49,085 bases of DNA from UBA2897 sp036733925 (GTDB lineage Bacteria > Bacillota > Negativicutes > Selenomonadales > Selenomonadaceae), in NCBI GenBank assembly GCA_036733925.1, contig DAIMZO010000016.1, positions 1 through 49,085 on the forward strand, written 5' to 3'. This document shows, in pieces, positions 7,931-16,985 of this stretch (position 1 is the first letter of the stretch; each line of letters starts with the position of its first letter). The translations under genes were made by a program, and so were the position numbers. The notes below the pieces were generated by a model, which saw nothing but the letters and a program-made list of their open reading frames with translations, did not search any database and was not told the origin of the DNA.

Positions 7931-8857
7931 TCAATCCAGTAAACCGCGCGTCAAGAGAAACGTCACGAACTCATTCATCGAGACGCCTTCCGCCTTCTGC
8001 CGTGCTTCAATCGTCCGGAGCAGGCTCAAGGGCAGATGCACGGAGAGCACGTTGTCCTTGACCTCCGCTTTCTTCTCCGGAATGTTTGCCGCATTCTCTT
8101 TCGGCTTTTCTTCGGTGGCTTTCTTCGACGGATTCTTCACGGCCTGCGGCGCTTTATCTGGTTTCGATGGTTTTGCCTGCTTCACCTCTGCAGGGGCATT
8201 CGCCGATGCGGTGTTCTGCGCTTTCTGCTGCGCGTTCTTCTTGGCTGGGCGGCGCGACGCCTTTTCCCCGCGCGTCAGCTTCTTCGGCGTGGCCTTTCGC
8301 TTCTGCTTGTCGGCTTTCGCTTCCGGTGTTTCATTTGCATTCTGCGCGGCTGCTGTCTCGCCTGCCTGTGTGTTTTCTTCTTTCTTTTCCGTTTTCTTTC
8401 TGCTGTTTCTCACTTTTTTCTTCTCCTCTGGCGGATAGACAAAGAACTCATCGTAAGCGTTCCTCAGAAGCTCACTTGCCTGTTTCGTGCCGATGCCGAT
8501 GATATAGGATTTCTCTTTCTCGTTGAGCATCTCCGCGATGCGGATGAAATCGGAATCGGTCGTGATGATGAAATACCGGCGCACGCCGTCCTCGTAGAGG
8601 ATCTTCGCAGAGTCGTAGAGCGCCGAGTCCAGCGAGTTCTTCCCGAGATAGGTGCGGTTGATCTGCCGGAACGTGAAGCCCGGCCGGTTCAGGAGCTTGT
8701 CCCAGCGTTTCTGCTCGGGACGTTCCTCCCAATCCGATACGACGATGGTGCGGCACGGCTGATAGCGCCGCGCCTTCCCGAGCGTATAGTTCAGCATCTC
8801 GAACGGTGCGTTCTCGATATCGTAGAGGATTGCCACGGTCTCGCGGCTGGAATCCAA
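7931..8857 (-). CDS. NYN/LabA-like PIN-fold protein with a ribbon-helix-helix-like C-terminus
   Basis: A 308-residue three-part protein. Residues 1 to about 145 form a NYN (PIN-like) nuclease domain: VAILYDIENAP carries the first acidic residue and IITTDSDFIRIAEML the conserved TDSDF acids. A Lys/Ala/Pro-rich, low-complexity and probably disordered linker of about 120 residues follows. The last 40 residues (LSVHLPLSLLRTIEARQKAEGV..FVTFLLTRGLL) resemble an RHH/HicB-type helical DNA-binding or dimerisation unit. NYN domains are known or predicted RNases. The start is a TTG with a poorly spaced ribosome site, so the true start is uncertain. It lies 13 bases upstream of the DUF3783 gene. Confidence 0.78.
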   Translation of the reverse strand: MDSSRETVAILYDIENAPFEMLNYTLGKARRYQPCRTIVVSDWEERPEQKRWDKLLNRPGFTFRQINRTYLGKNSLDSALYDSAKILYEDGVRRYFIITTDSDFIRIAEMLNEKEKSYIIGIGTKQASELLRNAYDEFFVYPPEEKKKVRNSRKKTEKKEENTQAGETAAAQNANETPEAKADKQKRKATPKKLTRGEKASRRPAKKNAQQKAQNTASANAPAEVKQAKPSKPDKAPQAVKNPSKKATEEKPKENAANIPEKKAEVKDNVLSVHLPLSLLRTIEARQKAEGVSMNEFVTFLLTRGLLD

Positions 8858-8929
8858 TGTCAGACTGATGATGAAAACCTTCTTCCTGAAATATAATAAT
8901 CTTGTTCGTAAATGATCCTGTTTCTTGCT

Positions 8930-10060
8930 TTATTTCCGTTTCTGCAAGATTTCCGGATGATGCGTGCCGCGGGCATGTTCGAGCGGGCACTCGATGATGC
9001 CGCCGCCGACGACGATATCGCCATCATAGAATACCACGGACTGGCCGGGCGTCACCGCACGCTGCGGTTCCGCGAACTCGACGCGCACCTTCCCGTCCTC
9101 CTCAGGAATCACGACGGCCTGTCCTTCTTTCTTGCCATAGCGGACTTTCGCGGAGACCGTGATCGGCTCTGCGATGCCATCGACTGCGATCCAGTTCAGA
9201 TCGCCCGCGATGAGGCCCTTCGAGAACACTTCGTCTTTGCCGCCGACGATGACCTGATTCTTCTCCATATCGAGTCCCGTGACATAGAGCGGCTCCGTCG
9301 CCGCGATGCCGAGGCCCTTGCGCTGGCCGATGGTGTAGAGGGGAACGCCTTCGTGATGGCCGACCACATTCCCTGCCTGATCGACGATATCGCCCGGCAC
9401 GAGAATCTCCGGTTCCTTCTCGCGCAGATACGCCTTGTAATCGTCGTTCGGCACAAAGCAGATTTCCTGGCTGTCCGGCTTATGCGCGACCGGCAGGCGG
9501 TACTTTTCCGCGAGCTCCCTCGTATGGATCTTCGTATAACCGCCGAGCGGCATCAGGAAATGCGCGAGGCTTTTCTGGTTCAGATGGTATAGCGCGTAGG
9601 ACTGATCTTTTTTCGTGTCGACGCCCTTTTTCAGCAGAAAGCGTCCATCCGCGTCCTGCTCGATGCGCGCATAGTGCCCCGTCGCGACGTACTGCACGCC
9701 GAGCTCGAGCGCCTTGCCGAGCAGCCCCTCGAACTTCACATAGCGATTGCAGGCAATGCATGGGTTCGGCGTCCAGCCCTTCGCGTAGTCACGCAGGAAA
9801 TAGTCGATGACCTTCTCGCGGAACATATCGCGGAAATTCATGACATAATGCGGAATGCCGAGGATCTCGCAGACGCGCCGCGCATCATCCACGGAAGAAA
9901 GCGAGCAGCACCCGCGGTCGTTGCAGGCAGTGTCGCGGTTCTCATCGGAGAGCCGCATCGTCACGCCAATGACCTCATAGCTCTGCTCCAAAAGCAGCGC
10001 CGCCGTCAGCGAGCTGTCCACCCCGCCGGACATTGCACAGACAACCTTCTCTTTCGCCAT
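8930..10060 (-). CDS. mnmA: tRNA-specific 2-thiouridylase MnmA
   Basis: A 376-residue enzyme that makes the 2-thio group of s2U34 in tRNA for Lys, Glu and Gln, using ATP to adenylate the uridine and a persulfide donor. The PP-loop is MSGGVDSS. The catalytic Cys pair lies in NPCIACNRY and in SQEICFVPNDDY. GHYARIE and YTIGQRKGLGI are typical family blocks, and the C-terminal beta-barrel is complete. Length is normal. Start at ATG 10060: GGAGGA lies 9 bases upstream, whereas the upstream in-frame ATG at 10069 sits almost on that site. It heads the minus-strand run to position 1. Confidence 0.96.
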   Translation of the reverse strand: MAKEKVVCAMSGGVDSSLTAALLLEQSYEVIGVTMRLSDENRDTACNDRGCCSLSSVDDARRVCEILGIPHYVMNFRDMFREKVIDYFLRDYAKGWTPNPCIACNRYVKFEGLLGKALELGVQYVATGHYARIEQDADGRFLLKKGVDTKKDQSYALYHLNQKSLAHFLMPLGGYTKIHTRELAEKYRLPVAHKPDSQEICFVPNDDYKAYLREKEPEILVPGDIVDQAGNVVGHHEGVPLYTIGQRKGLGIAATEPLYVTGLDMEKNQVIVGGKDEVFSKGLIAGDLNWIAVDGIAEPITVSAKVRYGKKEGQAVVIPEEDGKVRVEFAEPQRAVTPGQSVVFYDGDIVVGGGIIECPLEHARGTHHPEILQKRK

Positions 10061-10093
10061 ACGCAGCATTCCTCCCATCGGCATACTGTTTTT

Positions 10094-10099
10094 AGTATA
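10094..10099 (-). promoter_or_regulatory. Extended -10 element for mnmA
   Basis: On the minus strand TATACT is preceded by TGG, giving an extended -10 (TGnTATACT). The -35 region 17 bases upstream is weak (TTTTCA). It is placed 34 bases before the mnmA start. Confidence 0.5.
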
Positions 10100-10155
10100 C
10101 CATAGAATGAAACCGGTGAAAAGGAAAACCGGCATAGACGAGAACGCAGGAACAG

Positions 10156-10184
10156 TTGACAAGCTCCGTTTCTTTTTCTATAAT
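10156..10184 (+). promoter_or_regulatory. Consensus sigma-70 promoter of the first GntR regulator
   Basis: TTGACA (10156-10161), a 17-base spacer and TATAAT (10179-10184): a perfect match to the vegetative consensus. The leader before the TTG start is about 70 bases. Such a strong promoter in front of a regulator gene suggests autorepression. Confidence 0.8.
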
Positions 10185-10259
10185 ATATGCAAGATAAAGG
10201 TTTGAAAAGTAATGTCAATTCATACATAAAGTTATATTCTTGTGTGGAGGCGAACACGC

Positions 10260-10976
10260 TTGCTGAAATATCAGGCGATTGCGGAGAGCATCCGGAAGAA
10301 GATCACGGAGGGCGTCTACAAGCCCGATGACCAGCTGCCGAAATCCAGTGATCTGGAGAAGACGTATCAGGCCAGCAAGATGACGGTCAAGCGTGCACTC
10401 GACGAACTCGAGGCCGACGGGCTCATCGTCAAGCGGCGCGGCAACGGCACCTTCGTCAAGGGGCTCGCCTCCAACGACCTGAACCAGCTGATCCGGCGCA
10501 GCCGGCGCCAGCTTTTCGGCATGTCGAAAGTCTATGCCGGGCATAAGGTGACGAGCAAGATACTGACCTTTGAGATCATCGAGGCTCCCGATGACATCAA
10601 GACACGCCTGCGCCTCGATGTGGAGTCGTTCGTCTATCATATCATCCGCGTCCGCTATCTCGACGGGACGCCGTTCTCGTTCGAGACGAGCTATATGCCG
10701 ATTTACCGGATCCCGAACCTGAAGCGGCAGGATGCGGAACAGTCGATATTCTCCTATATCCGCAATAAATTGCATCTCCAGATCCAGAGCTCGCACCGCA
10801 TCGTCCGCGTCCGTGGGGCGAACGAGCAGGAAGCCGAGGAGCTGAAGGTCGCGCCGGACTCCCCGGTCGCCGACGTGCGAGAAACGTATTTCCTCGCCAA
10901 CGGCGTCCCATTCAATTACAGCATCACGACACATGAGCCCGAGCATTTCGCCCTCGAGACCGTACTTGTCAGCTGA
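10260..10976 (+). CDS. GntR/HutC-family transcriptional regulator (copy 1)
   Basis: A 238-residue regulator: N-terminal winged helix-turn-helix (about residues 1-70, with the GntR signature LPKSSDLEKTYQASKMTVKRAL and wing IVKRRGNGTFVK) followed by a UTRA ligand-binding domain. Start chosen at TTG 10260 with GGAGG nine bases upstream. The paralogue at 17079 begins at the equivalent residue (KYQ at residues 3-5), which supports this. It faces away from mnmA and converges on the esterase/porin operon end. UTRA domains bind small effectors, often sugars or sugar phosphates; the effector here is unknown. It probably controls the adjacent envelope operon, together with copy 2. Confidence 0.88.
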   Translation: MLKYQAIAESIRKKITEGVYKPDDQLPKSSDLEKTYQASKMTVKRALDELEADGLIVKRRGNGTFVKGLASNDLNQLIRRSRRQLFGMSKVYAGHKVTSKILTFEIIEAPDDIKTRLRLDVESFVYHIIRVRYLDGTPFSFETSYMPIYRIPNLKRQDAEQSIFSYIRNKLHLQIQSSHRIVRVRGANEQEAEELKVAPDSPVADVRETYFLANGVPFNYSITTHEPEHFALETVLVS

Positions 10977-10990
10977 TGTGTTCCAAACCA

Positions 10991-11036
10991 AAAGGGACTG
11001 TTGCACGAACTTTCTCGTTCGTGCAACAGTCCCTTT
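10991..11036. terminator. Bidirectional terminator between regulator 1 and the esterase gene
   Basis: A perfect 19-bp inverted repeat (arms 10991-11009 and 11018-11036) with an 8-base loop lies between two converging genes. The arms begin with AAAGGGACTG, giving short T runs in either direction. Confidence 0.8.
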
Positions 11037-11053
11037 CCTGTATCAGCGGGACA

Positions 11054-12172
11054 TTACTTCCAGCCCATGATGGCCGCAATCTTGTCTTTCAGGTACGCGG
11101 CAATCTTGTCGTGTCCTTCCTGCAGCGGGTGCGTGCTGTCATGCGCGTAGTCGCTCTCCTGCAGCAAGGGTTTCGGGTCATTGAGGGAGACGAAATATAC
11201 ATCCTTCATCCCCTTTGCCGTGACCTGGTCGACCGCCGCCTTCACCCAGCTGCGGCCGCGCTTGCCAACCCATGCCGGCACTGGCTCCGTGCAGATGATC
11301 TTCTTGCCCGGATTGACCTTGCGGACAGTCTCGATGAGATGCACATATCCGGCGATGAATTCCTCGCGCGTCGGCGTATGCTGCGCCGGCTTGCTGAAAT
11401 CGTTCGTCCCCATCGCGATGATGGTCGCATCAATCGGGAACTGTTTCGGATTCCAGAGCGCGTGTTCGCCGCCCAGCTTCTCGGAGTACATCGTCCAAAC
11501 GTAGCGGTCTGCCGTATGCACCTGATTCGATGGCCACGGATCCGCCCAGTTGTGCACGACGCCCTCGCCGGATTTCGCAAGGATGCTGTAATCCGCGTCG
11601 AGCATGCGCGCAACCTTCGGGCCGTAGGCCTGGTCATTGTCCTCGATGTCGTTGTAATTGTTGTTCTTCAGCTCGCCATCGTTCTTGGCACCAGCCGTAA
11701 TGCTGTCGCCGACGAACTCTAGGCTCCGCTTTTTCCGCGGATCCGGTTTCTCGAGCTTCGCGCCGTCATCGAGCGAGAAGCCGCGGAACTGCGTCGTCCC
11801 CATATAGCCTTCCGTCGAGCGCACGAAGAGCAGCTTATGCTTGCCCGGTTTCAGGTTTTCGGCGAGCACGGTCTCATTGCCTCTTGGCCTTACGACCTGA
11901 AACGCGCCGCCATCAATGCTCACGCGCCATTTGTCGTTCGGGTCGCGCATCTTTGCCTTGATGCTCGTACCCGTGAAATTCGCCTTGATGCAGACTGCGC
12001 CTTGCGCGCACTGGTATTCCTTGGCATTGCTCTTATCCCAGCGGCCGAAATACTGCAGATGCGCGTCGTTCGGCGCGATTTCCACAGCCGCCGAGCTGAC
12101 GCCCGGTGCTGCGGCAAGCGTCGTGCCGAGGCTGAGCAGCACCGCCGCGAAAAGCATCGTTTTCTTTTTCAT
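11054..12172 (-). CDS. Secreted SGNH esterase, carbohydrate esterase family 2-like
   Basis: A 372-residue exported protein: a signal peptide of about 28 residues (MKKKTMLFAAVLLSLGTTLAAAPG) is followed by an N-terminal beta-sandwich (GRWDKSNAKEYQ.. to GFSLDDGAKLE) and an SGNH hydrolase domain. SGNH block I is FVGDSITAG with the nucleophile Ser, block III is MGTNDFSK with the Asn, and block V is DSTHP with the Asp/His pair. A jelly-roll followed by SGNH is the CE2 layout, whose known members deacetylate xylan- or glucomannan-derived sugars. It is last in the operon, 17 bases after the other SGNH gene. Substrate is inference. Confidence 0.82.
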   Translation of the reverse strand: MKKKTMLFAAVLLSLGTTLAAAPGVSSAAVEIAPNDAHLQYFGRWDKSNAKEYQCAQGAVCIKANFTGTSIKAKMRDPNDKWRVSIDGGAFQVVRPRGNETVLAENLKPGKHKLLFVRSTEGYMGTTQFRGFSLDDGAKLEKPDPRKKRSLEFVGDSITAGAKNDGELKNNNYNDIEDNDQAYGPKVARMLDADYSILAKSGEGVVHNWADPWPSNQVHTADRYVWTMYSEKLGGEHALWNPKQFPIDATIIAMGTNDFSKPAQHTPTREEFIAGYVHLIETVRKVNPGKKIICTEPVPAWVGKRGRSWVKAAVDQVTAKGMKDVYFVSLNDPKPLLQESDYAHDSTHPLQEGHDKIAAYLKDKIAAIMGWK

Positions 12173-12189
12173 ATCTCTTGCTTCTTTCT

Positions 12190-13449
12190 TTACTTCTTAT
12201 CGTTGGCGTGACGGACTTTCTGGATATCGATTTCGGTCTTTTCCCCTTTCAGGTACGTCCCCTTCTCAACCTTCTTCCCGTCCGCCTGCCATGCGGCTTT
12301 GGCGAGTTCCGGCGTCAGGCTGGCGGCTTTGCCTTTCCGCGAGCCGATCTCGAGCATAGTCTCCGCCCAAGCCTTGCGCATCATGCCGTAGCCCGTCGGG
12401 CTCGGATGCACGCCGTCCGGGCCGAGCCAGTCGCGGTGCCCCTTGAAGATAGTCCAGAAATCTGGGCCCTTGAGCACTTTCGGATACGCCTTGTAGAGTT
12501 CGTCGATTTTCGCGTTGTAGAGCGGCGCGTTGTCGCCTACACCGGGCTCAGCCGCCCAGGGAATCTTGCCGACGACCGGTACTTTGCCGGCGGCGAGCAC
12601 TTTCTCCACAATGACGGACATGTGCTTGTAATACTTCTCCATGTTGTGGCTGTTGCCCCAGGAATCGTTCGTCCCGAGGACAATGCCGACGTATTTGCCC
12701 GGGAAAATGGAGAGCCAGCGGTCGATGCACCGGACGCCGTCGATGGACTTGATGCTGCCCGTGCCGCCGTATTCGAAGATCGGGTTGTACTTCGGGTTCG
12801 CCGCGTTGACCAGCTGGCCGGCCGGCCCATACGGAGAACCCGAGAAATTCGCCGAGCCCGCCGTGATGCTGTCGCCGTAGACAATCCAATCGTCATCGAG
12901 GCCGTTTTTCGCCTCATAAACGTCGAGGTTGATCGCGGCGCGCGGCCCGCTCGCGTTGTCGACGCTGTCAACCTTCACGCGCACCCAGTTGTACTTGGAA
13001 AGATCCAGTACATGCTGGCGCGAATGATAGACATTGTCCTTGACCGTCACGAGCGTCTTCCAGCCGGACGACGGCATCTTGCCGCCGGGAGCCGCGTTCC
13101 CCTCAATCGTGTAGTTCTGCAGGTTCCCGTAGGATTTCCGGTTCTTGATGGTCGGATCATAGTCATAGCTGCTGCTGTACCAGACGAGGACGGACTTCGC
13201 GCGCTGCGCGGCCGGTGTCTTGCTGAGGTCATAGGCGAGCCAGCCCGGCGCCTCGCCGTTCCACGTCGTCAGGTAGCGGGCGTCGTTGGCGTTTGCCGCG
13301 CGGTCGCTCGACGCATAGGCCGGCACATTGCGGCTAATCATCTGCGTGGCCGGCATCGGCGACGCGAAAGCTGTGGTCGTACTCATAAGGCAACACACCG
13401 CCAGAGCCGCAAGTTTCTTCTTTGATACATATAATCCCTTCAATTTCAT
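12190..13449 (-). CDS. Secreted SGNH/GDSL hydrolase with an N-terminal carbohydrate-binding-like domain
   Basis: A 419-residue exported protein with a signal peptide (KKKLAALAVCCLM, cleavage near AFAS). An N-terminal galactose-binding-like beta domain (about residues 35-185: YASSDRAANANDARYLTTWNG.. and WVRVKVDSVDNASG) comes before an SGNH domain. Block I is IVYGDSITAGS, block III is VLGTNDSWGN and block V is DGVHPSPTGY. The domain order differs in detail from the neighbouring CE2-like gene, so it is a second, distinct esterase rather than a recent copy. It lies 33 bases downstream of the porin gene and is likely in the same transcript. It acts outside the inner membrane; target ester unknown. 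Confidence 0.82.
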   Translation of the reverse strand: MKLKGLYVSKKKLAALAVCCLMSTTTAFASPMPATQMISRNVPAYASSDRAANANDARYLTTWNGEAPGWLAYDLSKTPAAQRAKSVLVWYSSSYDYDPTIKNRKSYGNLQNYTIEGNAAPGGKMPSSGWKTLVTVKDNVYHSRQHVLDLSKYNWVRVKVDSVDNASGPRAAINLDVYEAKNGLDDDWIVYGDSITAGSANFSGSPYGPAGQLVNAANPKYNPIFEYGGTGSIKSIDGVRCIDRWLSIFPGKYVGIVLGTNDSWGNSHNMEKYYKHMSVIVEKVLAAGKVPVVGKIPWAAEPGVGDNAPLYNAKIDELYKAYPKVLKGPDFWTIFKGHRDWLGPDGVHPSPTGYGMMRKAWAETMLEIGSRKGKAASLTPELAKAAWQADGKKVEKGTYLKGEKTEIDIQKVRHANDKK

Positions 13450-13482
13450 ACTAACCCCTCGATTTCCTGACGCAGATGGCCA

Positions 13483-15138
13483 TCAGAACTGGAACGTAAG
13501 GCTCGAGAACCATTTGCTCCGGTCAAAGCCCGGATTCGTGATGGACGAACCGTTGAAGTATTTGACGAGGCCCTGCAGGTTATGGCAGAAGTTGTAGACG
13601 AGGCCGCCCTCCCAGCCGCGCTGGCCGATCTGTGCGCCGTCCTCATAGACCGTCTTGACGAGCGCATCCGGTGCGAGGTAGCGGTAGCCGAAGTAGTAGC
13701 CGAATGCGTGATTCGGCTCCGCGCTCATATACTCGCCGCCGTTGAACTGGTATTCCGCCGTCCAAGCCTGATTGTAGCCGCCCTGGTTGCCATGCGCATA
13801 GGCGCCGAACAGGTTGCCCTTCTTGCCAAGTTTATGGTTGAGCGATACGGAATAAATCTGAAGTGCCTCTTTGTCATAGGAACCGGATTTATAGTTGTAG
13901 TATCCAGCTTCTGCATCGAATCTTGGTGTAAAGGCATGGCCGAATGCTGCTCCAGTCAGCGTACGGCGGCGCGTCGGCGTCGTAATGGTCTTTCCAGAAA
14001 GCGAATACTTTGCTTGGCTGTAATCATAGGTTGGATTATTCCAGTCATAGATCCAGTTTGAACCAGTTGCAGACTGGATGACCTTATACGTCTTAGACGT
14101 ATCCAATGCAGCGGCCGATCCACCAGCTACACGCTTATGATATCTCAAAAAATCCGTAGTAGCAGATGCGTTCGATACGGATGCAGCAGCAGCTTCTACC
14201 GCACTCGATTTAATATTATAGGACTGAGTATACGTCGTCTCCGTTTGGCTGATAAGCGTAGCGTTACTCCAATCTACATCGTTCAATGTAAATTGATAAT
14301 CCGAAGAGCCTTCCGTTGCCGTGCTAGAACGATCGGAATCCTTCAGGTCGAGTCGGCCGGTGAATACGCTGAACCAGTTCTTCGCGTCTTTATGCGAGAC
14401 GTTGAAGCCGCGCATGACAGAGTGGTTGACGAAGTCGTTCTGCACGCCCGTGTAGAACGCGCCGTATTTGCCATCAAGGCCGGTCTTGTCAATCGGGCCG
14501 CCGACATAGTACGTCTCCGGGCGCATGACGTTCGAACGTGAATTCCCGTTGTTCCAGTTTTCGTCCTCGGCCTCCTCGGTGTTGAAGCCATTGCCGTCAT
14601 AGCTGTCCAGCTGCGTCGTGAACGTGCCGTGGAACGTCAGCGGCGTCTTCGGCACGACCGCATCGAGGTTCAGCTTCAACTCTTTACGCCAATGCGGCGA
14701 AACATCGTCGCCATCGCTGTTCTTGATGCCCTCGTGCTTCGCGCGTTCGTATTTCTGCGCGAAGGAGCCCGTGATGCGGACATTCTTCTGCTTATGTTCG
14801 AGGCGCGTCACGCGGACACCGAGCGCATCAAGGTCATCGCGGAACTCATCCGACAGCTTGTTGATGAGCGTCTGATCCGGCGCGCTGGCCTTCGTCCAGT
14901 GCGTGCGCGCATTCGCGATCATCTGCGCCATCTCGTAGCGCGTGATGGTCTTGTCACCCTGGAAGGACTTGTCGCCGTACCCCGTCAGGATTCCGTCTTT
15001 CGCGAGTTGCGTGACCGCCTGATACGCCCAATGATCCGACGGCACATCGTTGAACAAATCGGTATCCGCGGCCATTGCCGTGGACGAGCTGAACACCATC
15101 GCGGAGAGTACCGCAAGGACTAATTTCTTATTCTGCAT
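13483..15138 (-). CDS. SLH-domain outer-membrane porin, OmpM-like (copy A)
   Basis: A 551-residue outer-membrane protein: signal peptide ending TAMAA, one SLH domain (about residues 27-80, FNDVPSDHWAYQAV.. and ITRYEMAQMIANA), a short coiled coil (DEFRDDLDALGVRVTRLEHKQ) and a beta-barrel ending in LTFQF, the aromatic C-terminal signature of BAM-inserted proteins. In Negativicutes such SLH domains tether the outer membrane to polyamine-modified peptidoglycan and the barrel forms a general porin. AGGAGGAAATCCTC precedes the ATG. The middle of the barrel (13850-14340) has visibly lower G+C and different codon use. Copy B lies upstream in the same direction, 66 bases away. Confidence 0.92.
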   Translation of the reverse strand: MQNKKLVLAVLSAMVFSSSTAMAADTDLFNDVPSDHWAYQAVTQLAKDGILTGYGDKSFQGDKTITRYEMAQMIANARTHWTKASAPDQTLINKLSDEFRDDLDALGVRVTRLEHKQKNVRITGSFAQKYERAKHEGIKNSDGDDVSPHWRKELKLNLDAVVPKTPLTFHGTFTTQLDSYDGNGFNTEEAEDENWNNGNSRSNVMRPETYYVGGPIDKTGLDGKYGAFYTGVQNDFVNHSVMRGFNVSHKDAKNWFSVFTGRLDLKDSDRSSTATEGSSDYQFTLNDVDWSNATLISQTETTYTQSYNIKSSAVEAAAASVSNASATTDFLRYHKRVAGGSAAALDTSKTYKVIQSATGSNWIYDWNNPTYDYSQAKYSLSGKTITTPTRRRTLTGAAFGHAFTPRFDAEAGYYNYKSGSYDKEALQIYSVSLNHKLGKKGNLFGAYAHGNQGGYNQAWTAEYQFNGGEYMSAEPNHAFGYYFGYRYLAPDALVKTVYEDGAQIGQRGWEGGLVYNFCHNLQGLVKYFNGSSITNPGFDRSKWFSSLTFQF

Positions 15139-15204
15139 GAGGATTTCCTCCTATTCTCTTTTTTCATCCGAAAGAACCCGTTTCCGCTTTTCCCGATCTG
15201 CCGA

Positions 15205-16803
15205 TCAGAAATAGCAGAACACACCCGTGTACAGTTTATCGCGCTGGCGGGATCCGCTGTACGTGTAGGTCAGGGACTTGCCGAAGCCGTATTTGAGCGT
15301 ATATTGGAGATTTCTCGTAAGATTGTAGTACATGCCGAGCTCGACGCCGCGCTGGCCTTTCTCGATACCATCGCCGTAACCGCAGCGGATATAGGAATCT
15401 GGTGCGAGAACATGGTAGCCGACGAAGGCGCCGAACGCATGCGCACGATCCGCGGGCATCCACGGATTGCAGTTCCACATGAGATCCGTCATCCAGCCGC
15501 GGCTATGGCTGTTCTCTCCATGCTGATTGCCCTGCGCATAGGTTCCGCGGAAAACAAGCTTCGACGCGAGCTTGTAGTCGAAGCTTGCGGCACCGACATA
15601 GAGCGGCTCGCGGTTGTAGGCCGCCGACGTATAGCGGTAAGCGCCGAGCGAATAAGAGAATTTCCGGCTGAACATACGGTCATAGGCGATGCTGTAGACC
15701 GTTTTCTTCGTGCTGGTATTTGAATTGAACATATCCTGCAGATCGCTTTTCGCATTGTCCGATCCAGTACCGCCATTCTTCAGGATTTTCTGCTGTTCCT
15801 CCAGCGTCATCGGATTGGTGCCATCATAGGAGAGACGTGGCTCCCAATTCGTATCCTCGTTCTTTACCACATAATAATTCTTGTGTGCACGGACATTATC
15901 ATTCCATGGCTGACTGATTTCGGATTTCCAATTTCCCGTCGCATTGTCATACTGTGCGCCGGCACCGACGGCCAGATCGCCATCGGTGCTGTCGACAATG
16001 CCGCCGAAAGCGTGCCAGACATATTTCTTCGACCAATGCTCGAGCATCAGACCGCGAAGATTCGCCGCGTAAACGTAGCCGTTCTGTACCCACGGCTGCA
16101 AGATGCCGACGCGCGTCCAGAGCTGCGTCTTGCCAAGCGTTCCTTCGAAATAAGCAAGGCTCGGTTTCAGCAGCACGTCGTAGGCATGCCCGCCATTATA
16201 CGTACTCGTCATCAGTTCTTCATCGTTGATACGAGTATTCGTGCCCCATTTCGTTTCGAGATGCGTCTTGAATTTCCAGTCTCCGACGACTTTCGGGAGC
16301 TTTGCATCCGCATCGAAATGCAGCTCTTTCGCCCACCAGCGGCTCTTCTGCGTATCGCCGCCTGCGTGATTGTGCGACTCAAGGGTCTGCTGGAAATACC
16401 CGTGAATATTGACATTGTCTTCGGTCTTTTTCTGATGCTTTTCCAGTGCGTTCACGCGCTTCGCGAGCGTCTGCATGGACTCGATCTCGCCGTCGAACTC
16501 GTGCGACAGCTTTTCCAGCACCGCCTTGTCCTCAGCCGAAGCCTGCTGCTCATGCGCGAGCGCACTTGCGACCATCTGCGCCATCTGATAGCGTGTGACG
16601 ACGGCCGTCCCATCAAAATGGTCCGCGGCCATGCCTTTCACCAGACCGTCGGCCTTCAGCTGCGCAACGGCTGCATAGGCCCAATGGCCAGCCGGCACGT
16701 CGGCGAACATCGCCTCGCCGGTTGCGGCAGATGCCGTTCCGCCGGTCATGCCTGCCGCCAGCACCGCTGCGAGAATGGCAGCGATACGCTGCGATTTCTT
16801 CAT
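15205..16803 (-). CDS. SLH-domain outer-membrane porin, OmpM-like (copy B)
   Basis: A 532-residue paralogue of the downstream porin: signal peptide ending ASA, an SLH domain (FADVPAGHWAYAAVAQLKADG.. and VTRYQMAQMVASA), a coiled coil (HEFDGEIESMQTLAKRVNALEKH) and a beta-barrel ending in VFCYF. Both copies share the block AHAFG..VGYHVLAPDSY near the C-terminus. Copy B is the promoter-proximal gene of the four-gene operon and is read from the strong promoter at 16893-16921, with a leader of roughly 80 bases. GGGGGAATCCGT precedes the ATG. It is expected to be an abundant envelope protein that links outer membrane and peptidoglycan. Confidence 0.92.
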   Translation of the reverse strand: MKKSQRIAAILAAVLAAGMTGGTASAATGEAMFADVPAGHWAYAAVAQLKADGLVKGMAADHFDGTAVVTRYQMAQMVASALAHEQQASAEDKAVLEKLSHEFDGEIESMQTLAKRVNALEKHQKKTEDNVNIHGYFQQTLESHNHAGGDTQKSRWWAKELHFDADAKLPKVVGDWKFKTHLETKWGTNTRINDEELMTSTYNGGHAYDVLLKPSLAYFEGTLGKTQLWTRVGILQPWVQNGYVYAANLRGLMLEHWSKKYVWHAFGGIVDSTDGDLAVGAGAQYDNATGNWKSEISQPWNDNVRAHKNYYVVKNEDTNWEPRLSYDGTNPMTLEEQQKILKNGGTGSDNAKSDLQDMFNSNTSTKKTVYSIAYDRMFSRKFSYSLGAYRYTSAAYNREPLYVGAASFDYKLASKLVFRGTYAQGNQHGENSHSRGWMTDLMWNCNPWMPADRAHAFGAFVGYHVLAPDSYIRCGYGDGIEKGQRGVELGMYYNLTRNLQYTLKYGFGKSLTYTYSGSRQRDKLYTGVFCYF

Positions 16804-16892
16804 ACGGATTCCCCCTCTATACTCTCTCCTGAATCTTTTACCCTATTGATTCCCATATCTTCGATTCGAGTGGTAATTGATTCAACGTATTC

Positions 16893-16921
16893 AGTATAGC
16901 ACTATGTCTATTCTTTGTCAA
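16893..16921 (-). promoter_or_regulatory. Consensus promoter of the porin/esterase operon
   Basis: On the minus strand TTGACA (16921-16916), a 17-base spacer and TATACT (16898-16893). It lies back-to-back with the promoter of regulator 2. Confidence 0.8.
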
Positions 16922-16967
16922 CTAAAAGGTATGACTAATTTGAAGTATTCTGTATTTCAGTAAAAAT

Positions 16968-16983
16968 AAAAGTATATACTTTT
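16968..16983. promoter_or_regulatory. 16-bp perfect palindrome, candidate GntR operator
   Basis: AAAAGTATATACTTTT is a perfect dyad that ends two bases before the -35 hexamer of regulator 2 and lies between the divergent promoters. Position and symmetry fit an autoregulatory operator; binding is inference. AT-rich palindromes can arise by chance in such a spacer. Confidence 0.45.
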
Positions 16984-16985
16984 TA

